Assembly: GCF_009831655.1 (NCBI RefSeq)
Contig: NZ_WRPA01000027.1
Coordinates: forward strand, 1 to 52,023
Source: Shewanella insulae
GTDB taxonomy: Bacteria; Pseudomonadota; Gammaproteobacteria; Enterobacterales; Shewanellaceae
Length of the DNA stretch: 52,023 bases
Direction of reading: 5' to 3'
Part shown: piece after piece, positions 33,209-42,195 of the stretch
Numbering within the stretch: position 1 is the stretch's first letter
Layout of the letters: each line of letters starts with the position of its first letter
Program-made: the position numbers and the translations under genes
The notes under the pieces: generated by a model
What the model saw: the letters and a program-made list of their open reading frames with translations, nothing else
Databases searched by the model: none
Told to the model about the DNA's origin: nothing

Positions 33209-34357
33209 TTATACCTTCCACTCTTTGAGTAGCGGCAACACCTGGTTTTCCAGGCTCGCCTGCAGGGTAGCCAGGGCATCGACCGCCTTCTGGATACGCT
33301 CACGGCCCGCCTCATCTTTTATCGCCTGACGGAACGGCATCTTGTCTGTGCCCTCGATGGCGCGGATCTGCAAGATGGCAGCGTCTATCTCGGCGGCGAC
33401 CCGGCTAGCCAATTCGCTGTCGGCGGCGCGCACGAAATCGATGATCCCTTGCTTGTCGGCCTCGCCGGTGAACTCGCCCTGATAGACGTTGCGTACCCCT
33501 ATGATGTTGTCGCTAAAGTCGGTCAGCGAGTTCCAGGAGTATTGCGACTCCACCTTAGAGGTGTCGGCGCTGGCCTGTGAGCCGCCGAAGGGGTCGGCGA
33601 TCTTACCGTTACCCACCTCATCGACTATGCCTATCATCCCCTTGATCAGCTCCTCTAACACGCCCACCTGAGAGCTGTAGAAGGTGTTGCCATCGACGCC
33701 CGGCGATTTCAGCAGCTCGCCATAGGCTTTGCCACTCTGACCGTCATGGCTAACCAGCCAGGCATCGGCCAGCTGCTTGGTGTAGTCGCGAAACACCTCG
33801 GCCAGCCCCATGAGGTAGTCGCGCTCAACGGCGGTCAGCTCGTCGATCTGCTTGACGTTATCCTCGATACCGTCACCGAACAGCAGAAACTCCATGGTGT
33901 GGAAGCCCTGCACGTCATCGTTCCAGCCCTTGATGGTCTCGGCGTCGAAACCGCTGCTGTTGATCAGCACAGTCTTGAGATCTGTGGTGTTCAATGGCCA
34001 GCTATCCAGGTGTGGGTCGATCCCCAGAGAGTCCACTGGGCCGAAGATGTGCGACTCGCCCTGCTCCCAGGGCTGACGGGCCGCCTTCCAGGCAGACTGC
34101 GCCACCTCAAGATTTGCCTGAGTCGGTGTGGCGACCAGGGTCTGGGTGGCCTGTAGCAGCGCCTCGCCGCGATCCGCCAGGGTGCTGTAGCCCTTGACGA
34201 TCACTTCGTCGCTCAGGTTAACGATCAGGGCATCGGCATCGAAACTAAAACCTGTCTCGGGCACCACCACCTCGGGCTCGTCGCTACCCGAACCGCCACA
34301 GGCGGCTAGGCCAGAAATAAGTGCCAATGCGATCGCGCCATATTTAAATTGCTTCAT
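33209..34357 (-). CDS. Imelysin-family lipoprotein (iron-regulated, IrpA-like)
   Basis: A 382-residue lipoprotein (lipobox LAAC, C20). The imelysin fold region (about 40-375) contains the conserved GFHTMEF motif (G151, H153, E156) and WPLNTTDL. The fold resembles M75 peptidases, but the family is now viewed as iron/haem-linked rather than clearly proteolytic. The start is the second ATG (34357), 6 bases after GGAG; a GTG/ATG four codons upstream overlaps that site. It lies between a porin-like protein and a di-haem oxidoreductase, the typical company of periplasmic iron-uptake loci. Confidence 0.88.
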   Translation of the reverse strand: MKQFKYGAIALALISGLAACGGSGSDEPEVVVPETGFSFDADALIVNLSDEVIVKGYSTLADRGEALLQATQTLVATPTQANLEVAQSAWKAARQPWEQGESHIFGPVDSLGIDPHLDSWPLNTTDLKTVLINSSGFDAETIKGWNDDVQGFHTMEFLLFGDGIEDNVKQIDELTAVERDYLMGLAEVFRDYTKQLADAWLVSHDGQSGKAYGELLKSPGVDGNTFYSSQVGVLEELIKGMIGIVDEVGNGKIADPFGGSQASADTSKVESQYSWNSLTDFSDNIIGVRNVYQGEFTGEADKQGIIDFVRAADSELASRVAAEIDAAILQIRAIEGTDKMPFRQAIKDEAGRERIQKAVDALATLQASLENQVLPLLKEWKV

Positions 34358-34391
34358 CTTTCTCTCCATAAAAAATTAAAGTTGTCCGCCG

Positions 34392-35813
34392 TTAGAGCGA
34401 GAATTGATAGCCCACGCCCAGGGCAAAGAAATGGGTATCCGGAATGGCGGCTACAGCCACCTGATGCAGGCCGCCCTCGGCCTTGATCACTATCTCTGGG
34501 ATCGGCGAGTAGTTGATGCCGACGCTGGTCCAGGTGTTCTCATAGCGCTTGGTGGCCGTGCCGGTTTCCACCTCGCTCAGCGGGTTGGCGTAATCCAGGT
34601 TGGCAAACACAGTCAGCGGCACAGAGAAGAAGTGGTTGAGATCCAGCCCCGCCTCGACGAAGAAAGACTCGGCCTTACTGCCCAGCTGGGCGAAGTTACC
34701 CGGCTTGAGGCCCGGGGTGGTCTTGTTGGCCTGAGTGATCGCATCGGCATCATCTAGGGTGCCCTGCAGGTACTGCCCACGCAGGATCCAGGGCCCATCC
34801 ACATAGGCCCCCGACAGCGCCAGCAGGCTTACGCTGCCATCACCGGACAGCTTGTTGCTCTTGTGACGATTGCCACTGGTATTGCCATAGTAGTAGGCGG
34901 CACCTAGGGCCAGACCAGGCTGCTTGAAGCTGCCATAATCCAGACGCAGCACATAGGCCAGCTCGTCGGCGTTGAGATGTTCGAAGCGCTTCTGATGGCC
35001 GGATGCTATCCAGTCGTAGGTGCGGAAGTACTCAGAGTTGAGGCCGCTGACCACCTGAGCCTGATAGTGGAAATCCCCCAGCTCGCCGAAGATGCCGATA
35101 CCCGTCTCATTCCAGACGGCGGGCAGCATGGCCGCCTCGCTGCGATGACGCAGCACAGTCAGGTATTGGTTTGGCTTGTGCAGCACGCTGGAAAGCCCCA
35201 CGGGCAGATGTATATTACCGAACTTGACGCCGAAGGCTTTGCTTGGACGATACCTGAGCTGGGCCTTCTCGATCATCACCTCGCCGCCGGCCTCGACCTC
35301 TGACTCGAACTCGCCGAACTCGTCGAAACCATCGTATTCCAGCGCGCTGCCCGTGCCGCCATGCTCATACTCTATCTCCACCTCCATGTCCCACTCGTCG
35401 TTGAACTGGTAGCCAAACTCGGTGACGATCCGCTCCAGATCCAGACGGCCGCGACGCTCGGGCGAGGTGTCCTGCACGTTATCGAAATACTCGTCGCTGG
35501 TGTAATTCATGCTGCCGTAGGATTCAAACTTGAAACGGCTCCAGGGGCTGTTTGCAGCCTCCAGGGCAACCTGCTCCTGCACCGCCTTTGTCAGCGCCTG
35601 CCGGTCGATCTGTTGCTCGACTTGTTTGTCCGCCTGCTGCGCCTTGAGCTGGGCCAGCTCCTGTTTCAGCTGAATAAGCGCCTGCTCCTGCCTGGCGATC
35701 GACTCGGCTAAGGTGGCGGTATTGGTTGTGGCATTTTTTTGTGTGTCGGCATAGGCATTGCCCGCCAGCAAGCCGGCGATTGCCATCCCTAAGGTGGTTA
35801 ATTTCAGTGTCAT
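34392..35813 (-). CDS. Porin-like outer-membrane protein with coiled-coil N-terminus
   Basis: A 473-residue outer-membrane protein: signal peptide (1-22), a coiled-coil segment (about 35-85, rich in Gln, Leu, Glu, as in OprO/P- and SprA-like porins) and a beta-barrel of about 16 strands ending in FALGVGYQFSL (C-terminal aromatic pattern). It is first in the imelysin group and has a good Fur-box match upstream, so it probably imports an iron species. The start ATG 35813 follows GGAGAGAAG; the frame is open to 35840 but the signal peptide fits 35813. The substrate is inferred, not shown. Confidence 0.8.
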   Translation of the reverse strand: MTLKLTTLGMAIAGLLAGNAYADTQKNATTNTATLAESIARQEQALIQLKQELAQLKAQQADKQVEQQIDRQALTKAVQEQVALEAANSPWSRFKFESYGSMNYTSDEYFDNVQDTSPERRGRLDLERIVTEFGYQFNDEWDMEVEIEYEHGGTGSALEYDGFDEFGEFESEVEAGGEVMIEKAQLRYRPSKAFGVKFGNIHLPVGLSSVLHKPNQYLTVLRHRSEAAMLPAVWNETGIGIFGELGDFHYQAQVVSGLNSEYFRTYDWIASGHQKRFEHLNADELAYVLRLDYGSFKQPGLALGAAYYYGNTSGNRHKSNKLSGDGSVSLLALSGAYVDGPWILRGQYLQGTLDDADAITQANKTTPGLKPGNFAQLGSKAESFFVEAGLDLNHFFSVPLTVFANLDYANPLSEVETGTATKRYENTWTSVGINYSPIPEIVIKAEGGLHQVAVAAIPDTHFFALGVGYQFSL

Positions 35814-35870
35814 CTTCTCTCCATGCTGAATGAACAGCATCCCCCATTAAATTGCGGGCACAATATTTCA

Positions 35871-35889
35871 AATAAGAATGATTTGCATT
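35871..35889 (-). promoter_or_regulatory. Candidate Fur box upstream of the porin/imelysin group
   Basis: On the leftward strand the 19 bases read AATGCAAATCATTCTTATT. They match the AATGATAATCATTCTCATT form of Fur sites at about 16 of 19 positions, judged by eye. It lies about 60 bases upstream of the porin start, a good promoter position. The divergent MFS gene could share it. Confidence 0.6.
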
Positions 35890-36015
35890 ACAATTTACAT
35901 TTGTTAATAACAAATTGATGACAAAGCATGCTAGGGCGTAATGATTGAAACCAGTTTGTAGCGCCCAAGCTATGGGGTAGACTGATTGCCCCGGGAAAGA
36001 CTGGAAGCCAATGGA

Positions 36016-37182
36016 ATGTTAAAAAAGAACCCGCAGACCCTCTTACTCCTCATGACCTTCGTGATGTCCTTAGTGTTTTCTGTATGGCAGGTGCTGCTGA
36101 ATAACTTCGTCATCGAGCGGGCCAGCTTTACCGGCGCCGAGATAGGCATACTGCAGAGTCTGCGGGAGGTACCCGGGTTTCTGGCCTTTACCGCCATCTT
36201 CATCTTGCTGCTGCTCAGGGAGCAGACCTTCGCCCTAGTCTCGCTAGCCCTGCTGACCATAGGGGTAGGCATCACGGGCTTCTTCCCTCAGGTGCTGGGC
36301 CTCTACCTGACCACCATACTCATGTCGGTGGGCTTTCACTACTATGAGACCATCAATCAGTCCCTCACCCTGCAGTGGGTAGACAAGGCCGATACCGCAG
36401 GCTTCATGGGCAAGGCGCTGGCCTGGCGCTCGGCGGCGGCCCTCACAGGCTATGGCAGCATCTGGGCGGTGATGACCTATCTGCAGCTGGATTATCGGTG
36501 GATGTACGCCATCATAGGGGGACTCGGGCTGCTGATGGTGATCGCCCTGAGCCTTTACTTCCCAAGGTTTCCCCAGGGCGAGGTGCAACACAAGAAGGTG
36601 ATCCTCAGACGACGCTACTGGCTCTACTACCTGCTGACCTTCTTCTCCGGCGCGCGGCGACAGATCTTCATGGTGTTTGCCGGCTTCATGATGGTGGAGA
36701 AGTTTGGCTATAGCGTCAGTCAGATCACCGCCCTATTCCTGATCAACTATGTGGTCAATCTACTGTTTGCGCCCGCCATAGGCCGCTTTATCGGCCGCAT
36801 CGGCGAGCGCAACGCCCTGATGATAGAGTATGTGGGCCTGATAGTGATCTTCACCAGCTACGCCTTCGTCCAGCAGGCAGAGACGGCCGCCGTACTCTAT
36901 GTGTTGGATCATCTGCTGTTTGCCATGGCCATCGCTATCAAGACCTATTTCCAGAAGATCGCCGAGCCCAAAGATATCGCCGCCACCATGTCGGTCAGCT
37001 TCACCATTAACCATATTGCGGCCGTGGTGATCCCTGCGCTACTGGGGATGCTCTGGCTCTACTCCAATAAGTGGGTCTTCTTTATCGGCGCCGGCTTCTC
37101 CCTCTGCTCCCTAGTGCTGGCCTTCAATATTCCGCGCCATCCGGCCCAGGACAGGCATGTCAACTGGCCGGCCAACGTCTGA
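36016..37182 (+). CDS. Major facilitator superfamily transporter
   Basis: A 388-residue protein with twelve hydrophobic segments in two halves (about 10-180 and 210-380), linked by a basic loop (QHKKVILRRRYWLYY). The first half has the weak MFS motif GAEIGILQSLREVPGF. The substrate is unknown. The ATG at 36016 has GGAAG about 11 bases upstream; a TTG at 35986 is possible but unlikely. It is divergent from the iron-linked porin gene, with the Fur-box region between them, so an iron-related role is possible but unproven. Confidence 0.85.
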   Translation: MLKKNPQTLLLLMTFVMSLVFSVWQVLLNNFVIERASFTGAEIGILQSLREVPGFLAFTAIFILLLLREQTFALVSLALLTIGVGITGFFPQVLGLYLTTILMSVGFHYYETINQSLTLQWVDKADTAGFMGKALAWRSAAALTGYGSIWAVMTYLQLDYRWMYAIIGGLGLLMVIALSLYFPRFPQGEVQHKKVILRRRYWLYYLLTFFSGARRQIFMVFAGFMMVEKFGYSVSQITALFLINYVVNLLFAPAIGRFIGRIGERNALMIEYVGLIVIFTSYAFVQQAETAAVLYVLDHLLFAMAIAIKTYFQKIAEPKDIAATMSVSFTINHIAAVVIPALLGMLWLYSNKWVFFIGAGFSLCSLVLAFNIPRHPAQDRHVNWPANV

Positions 37183-37234
37183 GACTAGGGTGAGCGTCGA
37201 TTTTCAGATAGAATCGGACAACAGGGCAACCCGC

Positions 37235-37264
37235 AAGATAAGACTATTCATAAGATAAGACTAT
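37235..37264 (+). repeat. 13-bp direct repeat at the start of the TIGR03899 gene
   Basis: AAGATAAGACTAT occurs at 37235-37247 and exactly again at 37252-37264, overlapping the start codon ATG at 37263. It looks like a recent short duplication; the nearby purines are weak as a ribosome-binding site. Confidence 0.55.
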
Positions 37265-38099
37265 GGCCGAGATCGTTAAGCTAACCAATTCAGGGTCGAA
37301 CCAACCCGACGTATCAGCCCGCCGCAAGGCCCTGCAACTCGGGCGCCTCATAGGTCTGGGCAGCGAGGGGGACTATCGCCCCTCTAATGCCTCGGTGGCC
37401 GAACGCTGCGACCATCGTCTGCGCAAGCTCGCCAGCCAATATCAGGCTAACCTGGAAAACATCTACGCCATCGCCCTCTCCCACACGCCGTCGGATGTCA
37501 CCGGGGCCGATCTCGACCCCGACTGGATCCACCAGTTCTTTCAGCTGGCGGAGCAGATCCATAATCGCAACATGCAGGCCCTGTGGGGACGGATCCTGGC
37601 CAACGAGATCACCAGCCCAGGCAGCTTTAGCCTCAGGAGCCTGGCCACACTTAAGCAGCTGACCCACAAAGAGGCGCAGATGTTCGAGAAGGCCTTGGGG
37701 ATGGCGGTGACCTTCAACAACGAATCTAAGCTCAAGCTGGTGATCGGCTTTCGCCACGCCGGCGGCATAGGCCAGCTGTTTCGCAAGACGGATACCACCC
37801 AGATCGCCCTGTCGCAATTTGGCCTGCCCTACTCCTCGGTGCTCACCCTGGTGGATGCAGGGTTGTTACACAGGAGCGAGTTTGAGACGGGTCAGCTCAA
37901 CGCCAAGAACCCCATCAGCTTTACCCTGTCGGGCAAGCGCATGACGCTGACGCCCAAGCACGGGCACTTAGTATTTAGCTATTATCGATTAACGCCGACC
38001 GGCGACGAGTTGGCGCAGCTGGTGCGCCCCAAGGCAGATGAAGAGTATGCCCGCGCAATGCAGGCACTATTTAAGAAAGATTTTAAGATAGATCAGTGA
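37263..38099 (+). CDS. TIGR03899 family protein, unknown function
   Basis: A 278-residue cytosolic protein. The sequence VAERCDHRLRKLASQYQANLENIYAIAL followed by DWIHQFFQLAEQIHNRNMQALWGRILANEI and the end RLTPTGDELAQLV fits the TIGR03899/DUF2806 group known in Shewanella and Vibrio, as I recall. No enzymatic motif is evident. The start ATG 37263 is preceded by a direct repeat. It is tail to tail with cobA, overlapping by 7 bases (38093-38099) so that both stop codons share TCAGTGA. Confidence 0.65.
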   Translation: MAEIVKLTNSGSNQPDVSARRKALQLGRLIGLGSEGDYRPSNASVAERCDHRLRKLASQYQANLENIYAIALSHTPSDVTGADLDPDWIHQFFQLAEQIHNRNMQALWGRILANEITSPGSFSLRSLATLKQLTHKEAQMFEKALGMAVTFNNESKLKLVIGFRHAGGIGQLFRKTDTTQIALSQFGLPYSSVLTLVDAGLLHRSEFETGQLNAKNPISFTLSGKRMTLTPKHGHLVFSYYRLTPTGDELAQLVRPKADEEYARAMQALFKKDFKIDQ

Positions 38100-38914
38100 C
38101 CCAGCGACTGCTTTACCGACGCACCCAGAGTCTTAGGGCTGTTCTCAGGGTTAAACCAGTGCAGACTATCGGCCAGACCGACCACCTCACCTATGATCAT
38201 CAGCGCCGGCATTGCCAGCGCCGGGTCCGCCGCCAGTTCGGCCAGCTCACATAGAGTGCCGATGAAACGCCGCTGGGCCGCCGTGGTCGCCTTAGAGACT
38301 ATGGCCACCGGCGTCTTAGGCGAGCGCCCGGCCGAGATCAGCCCATGTTGAATGCTGGCGGCGTTGAGGATCCCCATATAGACCACTAGCGTATTGGCGC
38401 TGTTGGCATAGGACTGCCAGTCCATGGGACGACTCTCTAACTTGCAGTGACCGGTAATGAAGGTGACTCCCTGGGCATGGTCCCTATGGGTCAAGGGAAT
38501 CCCTGCGTAGGCAGAGGTGCCGCTGGCCGCCGTGATGCCGGGCACCACCTCGAACTCAACTCCCGCCTCCACCAGGGTCTCCAGCTCTTCGCCACCACGG
38601 CCGAAGATAAAGGGATCGCCGCCCTTGAGGCGCACCACATTCTTGCGGGTATAGGCCTTGGTCACCAACAGCTGGTTGATCTCCTCCTGGGCGGCGCTGT
38701 GTTTACCGGCGCGCTTACCCACGGCGATAAGCTCAGCCTCTTTCGGCACCAATGCCAGGATCTCATCGCTCACCAGGGCGTCGAACAAGACCACATCGGC
38801 CTTCTTCAGGATGCGGTAGGCCTTGAGCGTCAATAGCTCAATGTCGCCAGGACCGGCGCCCACAAGCCAGACTTTGCCCTGTGCCTGCTGCCCGGGTAGA
38901 GTAAATAGTTCCAT
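38093..38914 (-). CDS. cobA: Uroporphyrinogen-III C-methyltransferase
   Basis: A 273-residue SUMT. Visible signatures are VWLVGAGPGDIELLTLKA (SAM loop, about 14-31), VRLKGGDPFIFGRGGEE (about 91-107) and GITAASGTSAYAGIPLTHRD. It methylates uroporphyrinogen III at C2 and C7 to precorrin-2, the sirohaem and cobalamin branch point. Sirohaem is the cofactor of CysI, encoded 6 kb away. The ATG at 38914 has only a weak GCGGAT upstream. There is no fused CysG oxidase/ferrochelatase domain, so that step must be encoded elsewhere. Confidence 0.93.
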   Translation of the reverse strand: MELFTLPGQQAQGKVWLVGAGPGDIELLTLKAYRILKKADVVLFDALVSDEILALVPKEAELIAVGKRAGKHSAAQEEINQLLVTKAYTRKNVVRLKGGDPFIFGRGGEELETLVEAGVEFEVVPGITAASGTSAYAGIPLTHRDHAQGVTFITGHCKLESRPMDWQSYANSANTLVVYMGILNAASIQHGLISAGRSPKTPVAIVSKATTAAQRRFIGTLCELAELAADPALAMPALMIIGEVVGLADSLHWFNPENSPKTLGASVKQSLGH

Positions 38915-39146
38915 ATCCGCATCTCATACAATAGTGATGAGGTTAATATAGCGTCATTCTTATTCCATAAAAAATAGAAGTTTATTAGGTTTTATTCTTT
39001 TTAGTTATTAGCTTTGTTTGGCGACATTTTCATGAACCAAATCAAGTAGACAGAATTAAAATAGGTGCGCGCGGCGGGCTCAAATGTTACAACATAGCCT
39101 AGATTGGAGACGACGCGCTAAGCTTGCGACACGAGAGGAAACAAGG

Positions 39147-40073
39147 ATGCAAACCACCCAATACCTTAAATGGCTTCCCCTGATCACCCTATTTTCACTA
39201 CCAGCAACCTGTATGGGCGCCGAGCCCACAGAAGAGGAAAAAAACAAAGCGGATGGTTCACTGCTGGACCAGCGCGTCGAAGATGAGCTGGCCACCTCTG
39301 AGAGGCCCTTCGTGATCACGCCTCACAAGGTCAACTATATTCTGCCCGTGACCTACAACAGCTCTCCAAATATGGCGCCCTTTGCCGACAAGCTAGACGA
39401 GCAGAATTCGGAAATCGATAATCTGGAAGCCAAGTTCCAGATAAGCTTCAAGTTTCCCTTGATGTATAACGTGTTCGGCGACAACGGCCATCTGTTTTTC
39501 GCCTACACCAACCAGTCCTATTGGCAGGTATACAACAAGGATATCTCCTCGCCGTTTCGCGAAACCAACCATGAGCCAGAGATCTTCATGCTGTTTAACA
39601 ACGACTGGCAGATAGGTCCCCTGACCAACTCCTTCTGGGGGGTGGGCGCCGTGCACCAATCCAACGGCAAGTCCGGTGATCTCTCCCGTAGCTGGAACCG
39701 TATCTATGGCACCATGGTGTTCGATAGTGGCCCCTTTGCCCTGGCGGGCAAGGTATGGTGGCGCATTCCGGAAGATGAGAAAGAGACGCCCGACTCACCC
39801 AGAGGTGATGATAATCCGGATATCCTGGATTACATGGGCAACTTCGAGCTCATGGGGGTCTATGGCGTGGATAAACACAGGTTCTCGCTGATGTTGCGCA
39901 ACAACCTCGAGAGCCCGAATCGCGGCGCGGTAGAATTTACCTGGAGCTATCCCATCATTGGCAATCTGCGTCTCTATACGCAATATTTTAATGGCTATGG
40001 CGAGAGCCTCATCGACTACAACGCCCATACCCAGAGGATAGGCATAGGCTTCGCGATAAACGACATTCTCTAA
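39147..40073 (+). CDS. pldA: Outer-membrane phospholipase A
   Basis: A 308-residue protein with a signal peptide (to about residue 24). The OMPLA active-site stretch VHQSNGKSGDLSRSWNRIY carries the catalytic His, Ser and Asn, as in E. coli PldA. The rest is a 12-strand barrel. It hydrolyses phospholipids that reach the outer leaflet when the outer membrane is disturbed. The start ATG 39147 has GAGAGGAAACAAGG upstream; the frame upstream to 39084 is ignored. It is first of a three-gene operon with a protease-like protein and a peroxiredoxin. Confidence 0.9.
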   Translation: MQTTQYLKWLPLITLFSLPATCMGAEPTEEEKNKADGSLLDQRVEDELATSERPFVITPHKVNYILPVTYNSSPNMAPFADKLDEQNSEIDNLEAKFQISFKFPLMYNVFGDNGHLFFAYTNQSYWQVYNKDISSPFRETNHEPEIFMLFNNDWQIGPLTNSFWGVGAVHQSNGKSGDLSRSWNRIYGTMVFDSGPFALAGKVWWRIPEDEKETPDSPRGDDNPDILDYMGNFELMGVYGVDKHRFSLMLRNNLESPNRGAVEFTWSYPIIGNLRLYTQYFNGYGESLIDYNAHTQRIGIGFAINDIL

Positions 40074-40114
40074 CCATAGGCGCGCCCTGCCCGCCACTCG
40101 CATCAGGAAGCAGA

Positions 40115-41575
40115 ATGAAATTCGGACATCAGAGCATCATCAATGGCTTCGGCCTCATCATGCTGATGAGCTGCATCCAGCTCACGGTGATCGCCCTTAA
40201 CGAAGAGCCGCCTAAGGCGCAGCTCTCCGCCCGGGAGATGCGCTCGGATCTCTATTTCCTGCAACAACACCTGACGCAATACTCCGCCAGTGCGGCCGCA
40301 TCGTCCGAGCGCCTAGCCCGCCTGGAGACCAGTATAGACAAGGCCTTGACCCAGCTCCCCCTGGGCGGCGATCGCCAGCGGTTCGCCCAGCAACTACTGA
40401 AGGTCATGGCGGCCATCGACGATCCCAGCGCTCAGATCGATGACGTCAAAGTCCAGGCCTATCTGCCACTCAAGCTGCGCAAGCTCGAGGATAAATGGCT
40501 GGCACTGACCCAGGACAATCTCCCCCAGGATAGCGAGGCGCCCTTTATCACCCATATCGATGGCCTGCCCATCGCCCTCTGGGTCGGCGCCACCCAGAGC
40601 TTTCTGCCCCCCAGCCTGGCCAATTCGACGAGCGAACAGGCAAGGTACCTTGCGATGATCCCTTTGCTCAGGCGAGAGATAGGGCTGCCGGCCAGTCGTT
40701 ACTGCCGGCTCACCCTCAGCGATGAACAGGGCCACAGCCACCAGCTCAGCCTGACGCTCACAGCCAAGCCACCAAGCTCATTGAGCACCACAGAGCAGCG
40801 TAAGCAGGCAAGTATCGATCTTCAAGGGGTGTTCACTTTCTACGACCTGTCTGACTTTAAAGCCGATAGTCCCATTGGGCGACGACTCAAGCGTGCCCTT
40901 CAATCCCCCGTAGCCATACTGGATCTGCGTCAGGGGCATGGCGCTGGCGATGAACTGCTCGGGCTGCTGGCCCAGATATTCAGCCCGGATATCAGGCCGC
41001 CGCAGCTGGCGGCCTGGCCGAACTCGTTGCTAGCGGTGGCGCGCTACAAGAAGGGACCGAACCTGCGCAGCGACTACCTCAAGCCCTTAGGCTTCCGACC
41101 GCCCGTAGGCCTGAGTCAGGAGGAGAGGTTACAACTGGATCTGCTGCGCACTCAGCTGCCCAAAGAGGAGCCGGGCTTTAGTCCCTGGCAGGCCAAGTTT
41201 TGGCATCATGCCAACCTCTCCTGGTCCCATCTACCTCGCCCCATGCGGGGTAAACTGATGCTGCTTATCGGCCCAGAGTGTCGTCAGCAGTGCCAGTGGA
41301 TAGCCCACTTTTCCAAGGCCTGGCCGGATACCTTAGTGGTGGGTGAACCGACGCGGGGCGAATTTGGCAGGCAGCAACGGCTCACCCTGCCAAGCAGCGG
41401 CATTAAGCTCCGATTCAACACCACCCAGGTATACGATGCCACAGGAAAAGCCCTGTCTGGGGTGCCGACCCAGCCGGATATAGAACAGCCTCTCGATGAA
41501 ATCATCTACTGGGAAAACTTAACCGACCTGTTTGCCCCCGCGACAAACGGCCAGACACAAACCTCTACCAACTAA
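40115..41575 (+). CDS. S41 (tail-specific) peptidase-like protein, apparently degenerate
   Basis: A 486-residue protein with an N-terminal hydrophobic anchor or signal (about 10-28). The last 130 residues follow the S41 outline: RGKLMLLIGPEC..., then TLVVGEPTRGEFG and the terminal LSGVPTQPDIE (as in the usual GV.PD). The catalytic Ser-Ala-Ser/Ala segment after the first strand is replaced by CRQQCQW (about 389-395), so the nucleophile seems missing. The N-terminal part also looks like a substrate-binding region without a PDZ motif that I can see. It may bind peptides without cleaving them. The ATG at 40115 follows AGGAAG. It lies between pldA and a peroxiredoxin. Confidence 0.55.
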   Translation: MKFGHQSIINGFGLIMLMSCIQLTVIALNEEPPKAQLSAREMRSDLYFLQQHLTQYSASAAASSERLARLETSIDKALTQLPLGGDRQRFAQQLLKVMAAIDDPSAQIDDVKVQAYLPLKLRKLEDKWLALTQDNLPQDSEAPFITHIDGLPIALWVGATQSFLPPSLANSTSEQARYLAMIPLLRREIGLPASRYCRLTLSDEQGHSHQLSLTLTAKPPSSLSTTEQRKQASIDLQGVFTFYDLSDFKADSPIGRRLKRALQSPVAILDLRQGHGAGDELLGLLAQIFSPDIRPPQLAAWPNSLLAVARYKKGPNLRSDYLKPLGFRPPVGLSQEERLQLDLLRTQLPKEEPGFSPWQAKFWHHANLSWSHLPRPMRGKLMLLIGPECRQQCQWIAHFSKAWPDTLVVGEPTRGEFGRQQRLTLPSSGIKLRFNTTQVYDATGKALSGVPTQPDIEQPLDEIIYWENLTDLFAPATNGQTQTSTN

Positions 41576-41588
41576 GAAAGGACAGCAC

Positions 41589-42119
41589 ATGAATAAGTTA
41601 GTCACCAGACTCCTGCTCGGCCTGAGCCTATTGCTCGCCGCCCAAGCCAACGCCACCGATCTTAAGGTGGGCGACAAGGCTCCGAATTTTCGCCTGCAGG
41701 CCACCGACGGCCACTTTTACCAGCTAAGCGATTACCTGGGCAAGCAGACTCTGGTCCTGGCCTGGTATCCCATGGCCAATACCCGAGGCTGCACCCTGGA
41801 ATGTAAGTCGCTGGTTCAGAAAGGGGATCTTATCCGCCAGTACAAGGCTGTCTACATGATGGCCAGCGTCGACGATCTCGAAGACAACCAGAAGTTTGCT
41901 AAGGAACAGAAGGCCGACTTCCCTATGCTCAGCGATCCCACCAAGGAGACCGCCAAGGCCTATGACGTACTCAACCTGGTACGGGTCGCCAGCCGGGTCA
42001 CCTTCTACATAGGCGAGGACGGCACCATACTCAAGATAGACGAGGATATTCATCCTAAGACGGCCGCCGAAGATATTGCCGCCAACCTGGCCGCCTTAGG
42101 CATCGCCAAGGCAGAGTAA
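41589..42119 (+). CDS. Exported peroxiredoxin (AhpC/TSA, BCP-like)
   Basis: A 176-residue thioredoxin-fold peroxidase with a signal peptide (1-22, QANA-T). The peroxidatic motif is WYPMANTRGCTLECKSL (P-x3-T-x2-C), with a second cysteine four residues later, a BCP-like spacing. It should reduce peroxides in the periplasm. The ATG at 41589 has AAAGGACAGCAC upstream and comes 13 bases after the S41-like gene. It closes the operon before a strong terminator. A longer frame back to 41532 is not used. Confidence 0.85.
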   Translation: MNKLVTRLLLGLSLLLAAQANATDLKVGDKAPNFRLQATDGHFYQLSDYLGKQTLVLAWYPMANTRGCTLECKSLVQKGDLIRQYKAVYMMASVDDLEDNQKFAKEQKADFPMLSDPTKETAKAYDVLNLVRVASRVTFYIGEDGTILKIDEDIHPKTAAEDIAANLAALGIAKAE

Positions 42120-42136
42120 CCCGTCATTCCCGCAAT

Positions 42137-42173
42137 AAAAAAGCCCCGAGCGCTCAGGCCTAGGGGCTTTTTT
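42137..42173. terminator. Bidirectional terminator after the peroxiredoxin gene
   Basis: AAAAAAGCCCC (42137-42147) pairs with GGGGCTTTTTT (42163-42173). It separates the rightward operon from the leftward gene ending at 42196. Confidence 0.85.
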
Positions 42174-42195
42174 TAGTTGAAGCGACAGATAATGC

